From Gallionella sp. (lineage in GTDB: Bacteria; Pseudomonadota; Gammaproteobacteria; Burkholderiales; Gallionellaceae), in assembly GCA_028687575.1 (NCBI GenBank), contig JAQTZW010000001.1:248001-312000 (forward strand): DNA of 64,000 nucleotides, written 5' to 3'. A program made the translations under genes and the position numbers. Numbering within the stretch: position 1 is the first letter of the stretch; each line of letters starts with the position of its first letter. The notes under the pieces are model-generated. The model made no database searches. It was not told the DNA's origin and saw only the letters and a list, made by a program, of their open reading frames with translations. Positions 47,657 to 55,933 of the stretch are shown one piece after another.

Positions 47657-48909
47657 CTTCATTCTGGATGCTGAGCGCGCTGCTGGTGCTGGCAGCGCTG
47701 CCATTCGTGGCATGGCCGCTGTTGTGCAAGACGGCTAAGAACAACGATGTGCTGCGCGATGCGGCCAACCTGGAAATCCTGCGCGACCAGGCAGCCGAAC
47801 TCGATAAAGACCTGAACAACAGTTTGTTGACCCAGGATGCCTATGATCAGGGCAAGCGCGAATTGCAGGTACGTTTGCTGGACGAGGTTAAATCCACTGA
47901 TAAGCCACAGCTTGAGGCGCGCAACCCAGCCAAGGTGCTGGCAGTAGTATTGATGGCATTGATTCCGCTGGTCAGTGGGGGGCTGTATCTGAAATTGGGT
48001 AACAGCAAGGCTTTACTGCCAGTCTCACAGCAGGGCGTGTCCGCCGAGGGCTTCGGCGTGCTACGTTCGGAAGCAGCGTTGCAGGAGCTGGAAGCGAAGA
48101 TGCAAAAGTTCCACGACGACCCCAACGGTTGGGCGGTGCTGGCGCGTTCCTATAGCGAGTTGCAGCGTTACGACGACGCGGTGCGTGCCTACGGCGAATT
48201 GGTCAAGCTGGTGCCCAACGAGGCGCAGATCTGGACCAATTATGCCGACGCGATGGCGATGAAGAACGGCCAGTCGCTGCTGGGCGAGCCGACCAAGTTC
48301 CTTGCCAAGGCGCTGGAACTTGAGCCTGAGAACACCACCGCGCTGGCGCTGGCTGGTTCGGCGGGCATGGAGCGCGGCGATTATGTCGCTGCGGTTACCT
48401 ACTGGCAGAAACTGCTTACCCTGTTGCCGGCGGATTATCCTGAAATCAACATGGTGCGCGACGGCATCAAGCAGGCGCGCCAGTTCCTGGCCATGCAGCC
48501 GGGCGGCAAGGAGCAGTTGGCCAAGCTCCCTGAACTTGCAGAACCCGCGAAACCGGCTGCCGATGCGGCCAAGGCGATCACCGGCAAGGTGACGTTGAGC
48601 GCAGCGCTGAAAGCCAAGGCATCGCCCGACGATTTCGTGTTCATCCTGGCGCGCGCGGCAGAAGGTCCGAAAATGCCGCTGGCGGTGATCAGAAAACAGG
48701 TCAAGGACTTGCCGCTGGAGTTCACGCTGGACGACAGCATGGCGATGCAGCCGCAGATGAAGCTTTCCGGTTTCGATCAGGTGGTGGTAGTCGCGCGCGT
48801 CTCCAAGACCGGTACGCCGATGTCGCAGCCGGGCGATCTGGAAGGCACGGCAGGCACGGTCAAGCCGGGCAGCAAAGGGCTGAATATCGTCATTGATACC
48901 GTGAAATAA
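47653..48909 (+). CDS. ccmI: Cytochrome c maturation protein CcmI (TPR)
   Basis: 418 residues. CcmI is an apocytochrome c chaperone: two transmembrane helices (about 3-22 and 95-113) enclose a cytoplasmic loop, then a periplasmic TPR domain (about 135-270; NGWAVLARSYSELQRYDDAV) and a C-terminal domain with KVTLSAALKAKASPDD and FVFILARAAEGPKMPLAV, as in long CcmI/NrfG-type proteins. The ATG at 47653 overlaps the ccmH stop. Last gene of the ccm operon. Confidence 0.93.
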   Translation: MTSFWMLSALLVLAALPFVAWPLLCKTAKNNDVLRDAANLEILRDQAAELDKDLNNSLLTQDAYDQGKRELQVRLLDEVKSTDKPQLEARNPAKVLAVVLMALIPLVSGGLYLKLGNSKALLPVSQQGVSAEGFGVLRSEAALQELEAKMQKFHDDPNGWAVLARSYSELQRYDDAVRAYGELVKLVPNEAQIWTNYADAMAMKNGQSLLGEPTKFLAKALELEPENTTALALAGSAGMERGDYVAAVTYWQKLLTLLPADYPEINMVRDGIKQARQFLAMQPGGKEQLAKLPELAEPAKPAADAAKAITGKVTLSAALKAKASPDDFVFILARAAEGPKMPLAVIRKQVKDLPLEFTLDDSMAMQPQMKLSGFDQVVVVARVSKTGTPMSQPGDLEGTAGTVKPGSKGLNIVIDTVK

Positions 48910-48930
48910 CGCGGCAGGAAGAGTAGTGAT

Positions 48931-48958
48931 GGCATCCATGCGTGTGGATGCCGTTTTG
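48931..48958 (+). terminator. Probable terminator after ccmI
   Basis: GGCATCC (48931-48937) and GGATGCC (48946-48952) form a 7-bp stem with an 8-base loop followed by GTTTTG. The T-tract is short. Confidence 0.6.
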
Positions 48959-48999
48959 TATTCAGGGGCAGTTTTTCATTCGTTTTACAAGGAGGAGTT

Positions 49000-49869
49000 A
49001 TGTTGCATTTCACTCGAATCATCAAGGCCGCATTGGCCGCCATTACCGCCGCGATGTTGTTGGCACCCGCCGTTTCCAACGCAGAAGCCGTGCTGCGGGT
49101 CTCTGCCATCCCCGACGAATCGCCGACCGAGTTGCAGCGCAAGTTCAAGCCTCTGGGCGAATATCTGGAAAAGAAACTCGGTATGAAAGTCGAATTTACG
49201 CCGGTGACAGACTATGCGGCCTCGGTCGAGGGGCTGGTCAACAACAAGCTGGACATGGTGTGGTTCGGCGGCTTCACCTTCGTGCAGGCCAAGGTGCGCA
49301 GCCACGATCAGGTGATCCCGCTGGTGCAGCGCGCGGAAGACGAAAAATTCAGGTCCGTGTTCATTACCACCAAGTCCGACATCAACTCATTGGCCGACCT
49401 GAAGGGCAAGACCTTCAGTTTCGGTTCGGAGTCATCCACTTCCGGTCACCTGATGCCGCGTTACTACCTGTTGGGTGCAAAAATCAATCCCGATCTGGAC
49501 ATGAAGCGTATCTCCTTTTCCGGCGCGCATGATGCCACCATTGCAGCAGTCGCCGGCGGCAAGGTGGATGCTGGGGCGTTGAATATCTCTGTGTGGGAAA
49601 AGATGCTGGCGCAAGGCAAGGTTGATACCAAACTGGTGCGCGTGTTCTACACAACCCCCGGCTACTTCGACTACAACTGGACGGTACGTGCCGACATGAA
49701 CGCCGCGCTGCGCAAGAAGTTGGCCGATGCTTTCCTGGCGCTGGACATCAACAACCCGCAGGACAAGGAAATCCTCGACCTGCAACGTGCCAGCCGTTTC
49801 ATTCCCACCAAGGCCGAGAACTATCGCAGCATCGAAGAGGCTGCACACAGCGCCGGGTTGTTGAAGTAA
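49000..49869 (+). CDS. Phosphate/phosphite/phosphonate-type ABC substrate-binding protein
   Basis: 289 residues with a signal peptide ending SNAEA. The PhnD-like fold is shown by LRVSAIPDESPTELQRKFKP, YAASVEGLVNNKLDMVWFGG, SLADLKGKTFSFGSESSTSG and AHDATIAAVAGGKVDAGAL. GGAGGAG lies close upstream of the ATG. Ligand cannot be told from sequence: phosphonate, phosphite or another oxyanion are possible. It heads an operon with ATPase and two permeases. Confidence 0.82.
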   Translation: MLHFTRIIKAALAAITAAMLLAPAVSNAEAVLRVSAIPDESPTELQRKFKPLGEYLEKKLGMKVEFTPVTDYAASVEGLVNNKLDMVWFGGFTFVQAKVRSHDQVIPLVQRAEDEKFRSVFITTKSDINSLADLKGKTFSFGSESSTSGHLMPRYYLLGAKINPDLDMKRISFSGAHDATIAAVAGGKVDAGALNISVWEKMLAQGKVDTKLVRVFYTTPGYFDYNWTVRADMNAALRKKLADAFLALDINNPQDKEILDLQRASRFIPTKAENYRSIEEAAHSAGLLK

Positions 49870-49871
49870 CC

Positions 49872-50684
49872 ATGACCTTCGCCTTGCGTGGAGTCGGCGT
49901 GCGGCGCGCGGGCGCAGTGCGACCCGCACTGAGCGAGGTGACGCTGGGCATCGAGGCTGGTGAACAGGTTGCATTGATCGGGCCATCCGGTGCCGGCAAG
50001 ACCACTTTGCTGCATGTGCTGGCGGGCGCAATCCAGCCCTCGGACGGAGAGTTGTCTGCGTTTGGTGAGTTGCCCTGGCAGTTGCCGCATGGCGCGCGTC
50101 ACGCCTTGCGCTCACGCATCTTCCTCGCGCCGCAAACCCCGCCCATGCCGCCGCGCCAACGCGTGGTGACGGCGGTGCTGGCTGGCTGCCTGCCGCGCTG
50201 GGGATTCTGGAAGTCGCTGGCTTCGCTGATCAGGCCGGCAGCACCCGATGCCGCCTTTGACGCGCTGGCGCGTTTCAACTTGCAGGACAAGCTCTATGAG
50301 CGCGTGGACAGACTATCCGGCGGCGAGCGCCAGCGTTGCGGTATGGCACGCCTGCTGGTGTCTGACGCATCCGCACTGCTGGTTGACGAGCCGCTCTCGG
50401 CGCTTGATCCGACGCTGTCGCGGCAGACGCTGGCGGTGTTGCAGCAGGAGGCCGCTACCCGCCGGGCCGTGCTGGTGTGCAGCCTGCATCAGGTGGAACT
50501 GGCACGTAGCCTGTTCCCGCGCATCATCGGCTTGCGCGATGGTCAGGTGGTGTTTGACGCCGCCCGCGAAGCAGTGACCGACCAGATGATAGATGCGCTC
50601 TATCATCACGCCGCCGTCACGCCTGCGCCGGAAACGGCTGCCGGCGACCTCTCCGCTCAGCCGGTACGGGGCGCCCGTTGCTGA
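49872..50684 (+). CDS. Phosphonate-type ABC transporter ATPase (PhnC-like)
   Basis: 270 residues. Walker A GPSGAGKTTLLHVLAG, signature RLSGGERQRCGMARLLV, Walker B ALLVDEPLSALDP and the switch His in VLVCSLHQVELA are intact. Starts two bases after the binding protein; overlaps the first permease by seven bases. Family assignment to the PhnC group rests mainly on its partners. Confidence 0.82.
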   Translation: MTFALRGVGVRRAGAVRPALSEVTLGIEAGEQVALIGPSGAGKTTLLHVLAGAIQPSDGELSAFGELPWQLPHGARHALRSRIFLAPQTPPMPPRQRVVTAVLAGCLPRWGFWKSLASLIRPAAPDAAFDALARFNLQDKLYERVDRLSGGERQRCGMARLLVSDASALLVDEPLSALDPTLSRQTLAVLQQEAATRRAVLVCSLHQVELARSLFPRIIGLRDGQVVFDAAREAVTDQMIDALYHHAAVTPAPETAAGDLSAQPVRGARC

Positions 50685-51511
50685 GTACGGCAGTACATCG
50701 CCATCCCGACCCGGCTTGGCGTGGACGCGTGATCGGTGCGTTGCTGCTGGCCGTGCTGTGCTGGCCGATGCTGGTCTACACCGAGTTCAACCCACTCACC
50801 CTGCTGGAAGCGCAGAGCCTTGAGGCGACCTGGCGTTTCCTGTCAGACTTTTTTCCGCCGGCGCATTCGGCAGAATTCCTGATGATGGCGTTGCAGGCGA
50901 CCTGGGAAACGGTCGCCATCGCGACCGCCGGCCTGACGTTGGCCTTGCTGGGTGCAGTGCCGCTGACCCTGATGGCGACTTCCATAGTGTCGGTTTCGCA
51001 ACTGGAAAGCGGGCGGATGCGGCTGGCTGGCCGCTTGCTGCGGCAGGCGGTGCGCTGGCTGCTGGTGTTGCTGCGCAGTGTGCCGGAACTGGTGTGGGCC
51101 TTGCTGTTCGTGCGCATCGTGGGGTTGGGGCCGACCGCCGGCGTGTTGGCCATCGCGCTGACCTACTGCGGCATGCTGGGCAAAGTCTATGCCGAGATCC
51201 TCGAATCGTCCGACGGCCACGCGACCGCGACACTGCTTGAGAATGGCGCGGGGCGACTTGCCGCGCTGTGTTACGGCGCATTGCCGGAAGCGGCAGCGGA
51301 ATTGCTTTCCTACACCACCTACCGCTGGGAATGCGCGATTCGCGGCTCGGTGGTGATGGGCTTCGTGGGCGCGGGCGGACTGGGGCAGCGCATGGACGAA
51401 TCGCTGAAAATGTTGGCGGGCGGCGAAGTCGCCAGCATGTTGCTGATCTTCGTGCTGCTGGTCGCCTGTGCCGACGGCATCAGTTCGGCGCTGCGCAAAA
51501 GGCTGGGCTAA
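50678..51511 (+). CDS. Phosphonate-type ABC transporter permease 1 (PhnE-like)
   Basis: 277 residues, about six transmembrane helices. The cytoplasmic coupling loop ENGAGRLAALCYGALPEAA and the following GSVVMGFVGAGGLGQRMDES are typical of PhnE permeases. The start is a TTG overlapping the ATPase gene; no strong Shine-Dalgarno is visible, so translation is probably coupled. Confidence 0.8.
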   Translation: MLSTAVHRHPDPAWRGRVIGALLLAVLCWPMLVYTEFNPLTLLEAQSLEATWRFLSDFFPPAHSAEFLMMALQATWETVAIATAGLTLALLGAVPLTLMATSIVSVSQLESGRMRLAGRLLRQAVRWLLVLLRSVPELVWALLFVRIVGLGPTAGVLAIALTYCGMLGKVYAEILESSDGHATATLLENGAGRLAALCYGALPEAAAELLSYTTYRWECAIRGSVVMGFVGAGGLGQRMDESLKMLAGGEVASMLLIFVLLVACADGISSALRKRLG

Positions 51512-51514
51512 GTC

Positions 51515-52303
51515 ATGCAAAGACCGCCAGTCCCGCCACTGATGTCACGCTCCACCGCCGCCCTGTTGCTGGGGTTGCTGGCGCTGGTCGCGGCCAGTTT
51601 TCATTCGCTATCCATCAAGTGGGGCGATCTTTTCAGCGCTGATGCGCTGCGCTCCAGCGCCGAATTTGTCGCGGGCTTCGTTCCGCCCGAACTGGCCTCC
51701 GCATTCCTGTCCCGGGTCGGCGGCGCGCTGCTGGAGACGCTGTCCATGTCTGCGCTGAGCACCCTGATCGCGTTCTGCGCCGGCCTGCTGCTGGCCATCC
51801 CCGCCAGCGGGCGGATGGGCTCGTCGCTGCGTGCCGCGACCCGCTTGCTGCTCAATGTGTTGCGCTCCATCCCGGAACTGGTATGGGCCTCCATCCTGTT
51901 GATCGCGGCCGGTCTGGGGCCGTTCGCCGGCACACTGGCGCTGGCGGCGCACACCGGCGGTGTGCTGGGCAGACTGTTCGCCGATACGCTGGAGAATCTG
52001 CCGCGCGCCCCGGAGGAAACCTTGCGCATCAATGGCGCAAGCCCGCTGGCGGCCTTTTTGTATGCCGCCTTGCCGCTGGCCTGGCCGCAATTTGTCTCCT
52101 ACGCGCTGTATCGCTGGGAAAACAACATCCGCGCGGCGGCCATCCTCGGCGTGGTCGGGGCGGGGGGGCTGGGGCAGATGCTCAAGTACCACCTGTCGCT
52201 GTTCCAGATGCAACAGGCCGCCACCGTGATTCTCGCCATGCTGGTGATGGTGGCGCTGGTGGATGCCATCAGCTTCTGGCTGCGTCATCGTTTGATGGAA
52301 TGA
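51515..52303 (+). CDS. Phosphonate-type ABC transporter permease 2 (PhnE-like)
   Basis: 262 residues, about six transmembrane helices. The coupling loop RINGASPLAAFLYAALPLA and AAAILGVVGAGGLGQMLKYH mirror the preceding permease, so the two come from an old duplication and likely form a heterodimer. It lies three bases after permease 1 and ends the operon. Confidence 0.8.
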   Translation: MQRPPVPPLMSRSTAALLLGLLALVAASFHSLSIKWGDLFSADALRSSAEFVAGFVPPELASAFLSRVGGALLETLSMSALSTLIAFCAGLLLAIPASGRMGSSLRAATRLLLNVLRSIPELVWASILLIAAGLGPFAGTLALAAHTGGVLGRLFADTLENLPRAPEETLRINGASPLAAFLYAALPLAWPQFVSYALYRWENNIRAAAILGVVGAGGLGQMLKYHLSLFQMQQAATVILAMLVMVALVDAISFWLRHRLME

Positions 52304-52376
52304 GCCGCCAACCGCATTCCTTAAACTGACAGGCTGCTGTCAACAACCTGTCTGGCGGAATATCAGAAAATCCATA

Positions 52377-52409
52377 TATAATGTAAGCAAATCGTAAGCA
52401 TTCGCTTAC
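52377..52409 (+). promoter_or_regulatory. -10 box followed by GTAAGC operator-like repeats
   Basis: TATAAT (52377-52382) is followed directly by GTAAGCA at 52383-52389 and again at 52394-52400 (11-base period), with the inverse GCTTAC at 52404-52409, so the second and third units form a GTAAGC-ATTC-GCTTAC palindrome. The placement at the expected transcription start suggests a repressor site for the next gene. Confidence 0.45.
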
Positions 52410-52439
52410 CCGCTTGATTTCCCTGAGGTTGTTCGTGTC

Positions 52440-52670
52440 ATGAGAAACAAAACACATAATCTGTTGTTGTGCCTGTTTTCCCTGCTTTTTATGGTGTACC
52501 CGCCCGTTGCTTCGGCTTATATCGGCCCGGGCCTAGGTGCCGGTGCTGTCACGGTGGTGCTGGGTATCGTTTCAGGCCTGTTGATGCTGGTGGTCGGTGT
52601 GGTCTGGTATCCGCTAAAAAAATTGATCCGTCGTCTCAAGGGCACAAGTGAAGACAAGCGCGAGGAATGA
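52440..52670 (+). CDS. Small membrane protein (IGPGLGAG type), unknown
   Basis: 76 residues. A signal-like first helix (LLLCLFSLLFMVYPPVASA) is followed by YIGPGLGAGAVTVVLGIVSG, a second transmembrane helix ending in WYPLKKLIRRLKG, and a charged tail. Similar small proteins occur beside exopolysaccharide or sulfotransferase-like genes, but the function is unknown to me. It precedes the ASST-like gene by 50 bases and probably shares its transcript. Confidence 0.65.
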   Translation: MRNKTHNLLLCLFSLLFMVYPPVASAYIGPGLGAGAVTVVLGIVSGLLMLVVGVVWYPLKKLIRRLKGTSEDKREE

Positions 52671-52720
52671 TGCTCTGTTCTGTGCATTTTGCTCTGTGCC
52701 ATCCATCTGACTAATACCTG

Positions 52721-54133
52721 ATGGCTAGCCCTTCGCAACTCCGCGCTCATGGCATAGGATTCTGGCTCTGGCTTACCTGCGCCTCGTTGTTGCTGATTTT
52801 CTTTTCATTTTTCCTCGGTGCATGGGCGGTTCGTCACGCAACCATTGGCGATGGAAATTCGCGTTTCAGCGAACAGCAGGTCGAGATCATCCTGTATATC
52901 GCCGATTTCCCTTGGTATGCCCGTAATGCCATCGAAGAACTCTGGTCCCAGCGCAAGGGTGAGGCTGCTCCCCAGTTGATGGAAAGGAAGGTCGTCGAGC
53001 GGCCCGAATGGCAGCGCCATTTTCCAGCTCCAGAAGATAGCGGCTACCTGTTGTTCTCAGGGATAGACCCGATTGCCGGAAAGACGGTCATTAAGCTGAT
53101 CAGGGTTGCCGACGGGACGATTATGGGCAGATGGTTTCCGGATGCCGACCGGATCAACGACCACATCACCGGCAACAATGCTCCCAAGGTCAACTGGAGG
53201 CATCTGCGCGCCCAGCATCCGCTGCTGCTGGACGACGGCGACATCATTTACAACACCAGTTTCCTGCTGGTGCGCCAAAAACCTTGCGATACCCGACCGG
53301 TCTGGGTGTTGGACGAGACCATGCACCACTCGAACGAGATGGATGTTTCCGGCAAGGCGTTCTGGGTGGGGGCGGTGGCCAGGGACAGTTTCCCCGAGAA
53401 CTCCTGGTTGCGAGACAAGATTCGCGACGATGCACTGGCGCTGGTTTCGCTGGATGGAAAATTGCTGGAGAAGCGTTCGATACTGAAGATATTGAAGGAC
53501 AACGGTCTTGAAGCTATCGCATTGGGAACCTCGGGATTGCAGACGCCCACCGACCCCATCCATGTTAATCAGATACGCGTGGCGCGCATCGATTCCCGTT
53601 ACTGGAAGCGCGGCGACCTGCTAGTTTCGGCGCGCAACATCAGCACAGTGTTCCTGTATCGTCCCTCTACCAACAAGATCATCTGGTACAGGATAGGGCC
53701 GTGGCTGAACCAGCATTCAGCCAACTTTATTGATGATCACCGCATATCGGTATTCAACAACAACGTCGTTTCCGGCCCGGAAGAAGAAGGACAGAAGCTG
53801 TTCCTGAATCCACAGGAAACCAGTCAGGTGCAGGTCTACGACTTCGATACCGACAAGGTGTCGCGGCCATTCCAGAAACTGCTCGCCAGCGTCAGGCTGC
53901 GCTCGGTCACGGAAGGGCGTGCGCGGGTGCTGCCGGATGGCGGCCTGTATATCGAGGAGACCAATTACGGCAGGCATCTGCGTTTCACCAAGGATAAATT
54001 ATTGTGGTCGCGGGTCAACGACTATGACGAAGAGCATGTCGGCATGGTGTCCTGGAGCCGTTACCTGACTGCCGATGAAGCGCGCATTCCCCTGCAGGCG
54101 CTGGTGTCTTTGCAATGCAAGCCGCAACAGTGA
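52721..54133 (+). CDS. Arylsulfotransferase-like membrane-anchored protein
   Basis: 470 residues. One N-terminal transmembrane anchor (about 13-36) followed by a large extracytoplasmic domain with repeated Asp/Gly-turn strands such as IRVADGTIMGRW, DDGDIIYNTSFLLV and ALVSLDGKLLEKRSILKIL. The motif VLDETMHHSNEMDVSGKAFWVG resembles the HH-type segment of bacterial arylsulfotransferase (ASST/Aryl_sulfotran) beta-propellers. The sequence is divergent, so enzymatic activity is uncertain; a structural beta-propeller role is possible. Confidence 0.55.
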   Translation: MASPSQLRAHGIGFWLWLTCASLLLIFFSFFLGAWAVRHATIGDGNSRFSEQQVEIILYIADFPWYARNAIEELWSQRKGEAAPQLMERKVVERPEWQRHFPAPEDSGYLLFSGIDPIAGKTVIKLIRVADGTIMGRWFPDADRINDHITGNNAPKVNWRHLRAQHPLLLDDGDIIYNTSFLLVRQKPCDTRPVWVLDETMHHSNEMDVSGKAFWVGAVARDSFPENSWLRDKIRDDALALVSLDGKLLEKRSILKILKDNGLEAIALGTSGLQTPTDPIHVNQIRVARIDSRYWKRGDLLVSARNISTVFLYRPSTNKIIWYRIGPWLNQHSANFIDDHRISVFNNNVVSGPEEEGQKLFLNPQETSQVQVYDFDTDKVSRPFQKLLASVRLRSVTEGRARVLPDGGLYIEETNYGRHLRFTKDKLLWSRVNDYDEEHVGMVSWSRYLTADEARIPLQALVSLQCKPQQ

Positions 54134-54255
54134 CGGGCTGCTACGCTGATAACGGGGTAGTGTTCCCCGGTGACCTGGTCGTGTTGTTCTGCCTGCGTCG
54201 TTCCTTGTACTAAGTCCATTTATTGATCCGGCCAAGTTATGTTTGAACCTGGAAG

Positions 54256-54358
54256 CTCAACTTAACCCCTCCCATGTCCCCTCGCTACGCTTTCCCCTTA
54301 TCAGGCGCGGAGCGGACTTGGCTCTCCCTCTGATAAGGGGGAGTTGGAGGGGGTTGAG
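54256..54358. repeat. Imperfect palindromic intergenic repeat
   Basis: Outer arms CTCAACTTAACCCCTCCC and GGAGGGGGTTGAG, and a perfect inner stem CCCCTTATCAG (54294-54304) / CTGATAAGGGG (54330-54340), enclose a GC-rich loop. The form suggests a dispersed non-coding repeat or a relic of a small mobile unit. Confidence 0.6.
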
Positions 54359-54400
54359 ATTTTGACTTTCTGTCCCCTGCGACCCGCCGAGTAGCCTGGT

Positions 54401-55025
54401 AGGGCGCAATATCCAACGGGCATTGCGCCGGATGGTTAAAGTCAAAACCGCCGGTGGTTGACCGGCGGCAAGTTACTTCTTCTTGCGTCGCCAAGAAGAA
54501 GTAACCAAGAAGAAGGCGACCCCAGTTTACCGCCGCCTATGGCGGTTCCCTGCGTTGCTCGGCTGGTCAGGCGGCTGCGGAACTCGCGCTGCGCGCTCAG
54601 ACAGTCCTCGCCGACGACCCCTGACCCGCCTGCGCTACTCGGCGGCGCACAGGGGAGCTTGAAAAGCCGGTTTTGTGTGCGCTGCGCGCACGCCTTTGGT
54701 GGAGCGCGAGGAGGGCGCGCCCTCCTCGCGGGGTGGGGGTTCCGGTTTTGATTTATTTCCCCTGAGAGCCGCCTCGTTCTGGCGCAAACGGGCGGTGCAT
54801 TTGGGCGAGCACTGTCTGAGCACGTGGCCGCGTAGCGGATCGTGCGAGTTGCGCAGCCCCGCCCGTTTGCGTCGGAACGAGGGAACCGCCGCAGGCGGCG
54901 GCGAACCGGGGGCGATTTCTTTTGGTTCCTTTTCTTGGCAAGACAAGAAAAGCAACTTGCTGCCGGTCAACCACCGGCGGTTTTGGTCAAGCTATCCGGC
55001 ACCATGCCCGCTGGAAATTGCGCCG
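54401..55025. repeat. Pair of about 275-bp repeats in inverted orientation
   Basis: The left arm (about 54401-54676) and the reverse complement of the right arm (about 54735-55025) can be aligned end to end by eye: GCGCAATATCC/GCGCAATTTCC, GCCGGATGGTTAAAGTC/GCCGGATAGCTTGACC, AAAACCGCCGGTGGTTGACC in both, then the palindromic AAGTTACTTCTTCTTG unit with GAAGAAGTAACC, CCGCCGCCTATGGCGG/CCGCCGCCTGCGGCGG, and GCTCAGACAGTCCTCGCC/GCTCAGACAGTGCTCGCC. They are separated by about 58 bases. No transposase is enclosed. Confidence 0.75.
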
Positions 55026-55153
55026 AACCTTGCTGTTTATGGGGATGGCGGGACAACAGAAAACCGTGGTCTGTCACCTATTATTCTTTTCCTCGACCCT
55101 GCTCAGGGCAGGTATGGCGACCATGCTACGAAGCTAGACCTGACCCTAGACTC

Positions 55154-55912
55154 CTAGATGCCCCTAGACTCCTGGACTCCTGCATGAAGCCGAATTATGT
55201 GGCGCATAAAAGATGACGAAATTTCAAACACGAACTCGATTTCTTCCTCCACTACTGCGTCGTCGTGTTTGATGTATGTGTTTTGGTATTTCGCGTAGTA
55301 GTCGATCAGCTTCGAGAACATGTTCGAGAACTCTTTCGATCCACCAGCCTCGCTGACGAAACTGCCGACATTGCCGAGCTGGTTTTCGAGAGACTTATCG
55401 TTCTTGAAAACACTTTTTAGTAATAGCTCCAAGCTGAGGCGGAGATCATCAAGTAAGTTTCTGCTGAAGATTCCGTGTTTGTATTTGTGAATTGCCTGCA
55501 AATACAACTCTAGTGCATTAGGGAAACTGTCGAGCCAGTGGCGCGTTTCTTCGGTGAGTGTCTCGTTAAGCTTAGAAAACTCGTCTTTGGGGGCTAGGTG
55601 CGCGAATTGGGAGACGAGCTTTACCTTTAGCGATTTCAGCTCGTCGTATTGCTTGTTGGAAAAGGTTCGGTGACTACACAACTCTCGAATAATTTTGAAT
55701 TGAAGAGGGGGAGGGAAGCACTTCAGATTTTCTAGCAGCGCAGTTCGTTTGTTTGGGGCTTCAAACGGATAAGCTGCGTGAGGGATATTGATGTTGTACT
55801 CGACAGCGTAGGCGTTAAAGGCTTTCACAACTTCGTTTCCACTTAAACCTCGGTTGGTATCAGCCAAGATGTCAGAAGCTAAGCTCAGAAAAGGGAGAGG
55901 GATATGCGGCAC
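55154..55912 (-). CDS. AbiJ/HEPN-like protein, possible abortive-infection factor
   Basis: 252 residues. The N-terminus (ASDILADTNRGLSGNEVVKA, then NKRTALLENLKCFPPPLQFK) resembles the AbiJ N-terminal domain found fused to effectors in phage-defence proteins. The C-terminal helical half (SRNLLDDLRLSLELLLKSVF to FVFEISSSFMRHIIRLH) resembles HEPN-type domains, with a possible R-x5-H motif in RHIIRLH. AT-rich codon use and the flanking mobile remnants suggest transfer. The family call is from memory of patterns, and RNase activity is not shown. Upstream context holds no partner gene. Confidence 0.5.
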   Translation of the reverse strand: MPHIPLPFLSLASDILADTNRGLSGNEVVKAFNAYAVEYNINIPHAAYPFEAPNKRTALLENLKCFPPPLQFKIIRELCSHRTFSNKQYDELKSLKVKLVSQFAHLAPKDEFSKLNETLTEETRHWLDSFPNALELYLQAIHKYKHGIFSRNLLDDLRLSLELLLKSVFKNDKSLENQLGNVGSFVSEAGGSKEFSNMFSKLIDYYAKYQNTYIKHDDAVVEEEIEFVFEISSSFMRHIIRLHAGVQESRGI

Positions 55913-55933
55913 GAGATGTATAGCCTCTAACGA

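Larger units (their letters stand above)
54134..55153. other. Non-coding repeat-rich region
   Basis: About 1 kb without a credible gene. It contains a 100-base hairpin-forming repeat (54256-54358) and an inverted pair of roughly 275-base repeats (54401-55025). Short open frames in both directions inside it are low-complexity by-products of the GC-rich repeats. Confidence 0.75.

Noticed and set aside
52383..52409. GTAAGC repeats as a CRISPR-like or PhoB box
   Set aside because: Units are only six or seven bases and there are three; there are no spacers. The 11-base period recalls PhoB boxes, but the sequence does not match the CTGTCAT consensus.
54458..55216. Several open frames of 70-160 codons on both strands
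   Set aside because: They fall inside the inverted-repeat element, follow its palindromes, and lack ribosome sites; the same peptide pieces occur because the DNA is repeated.
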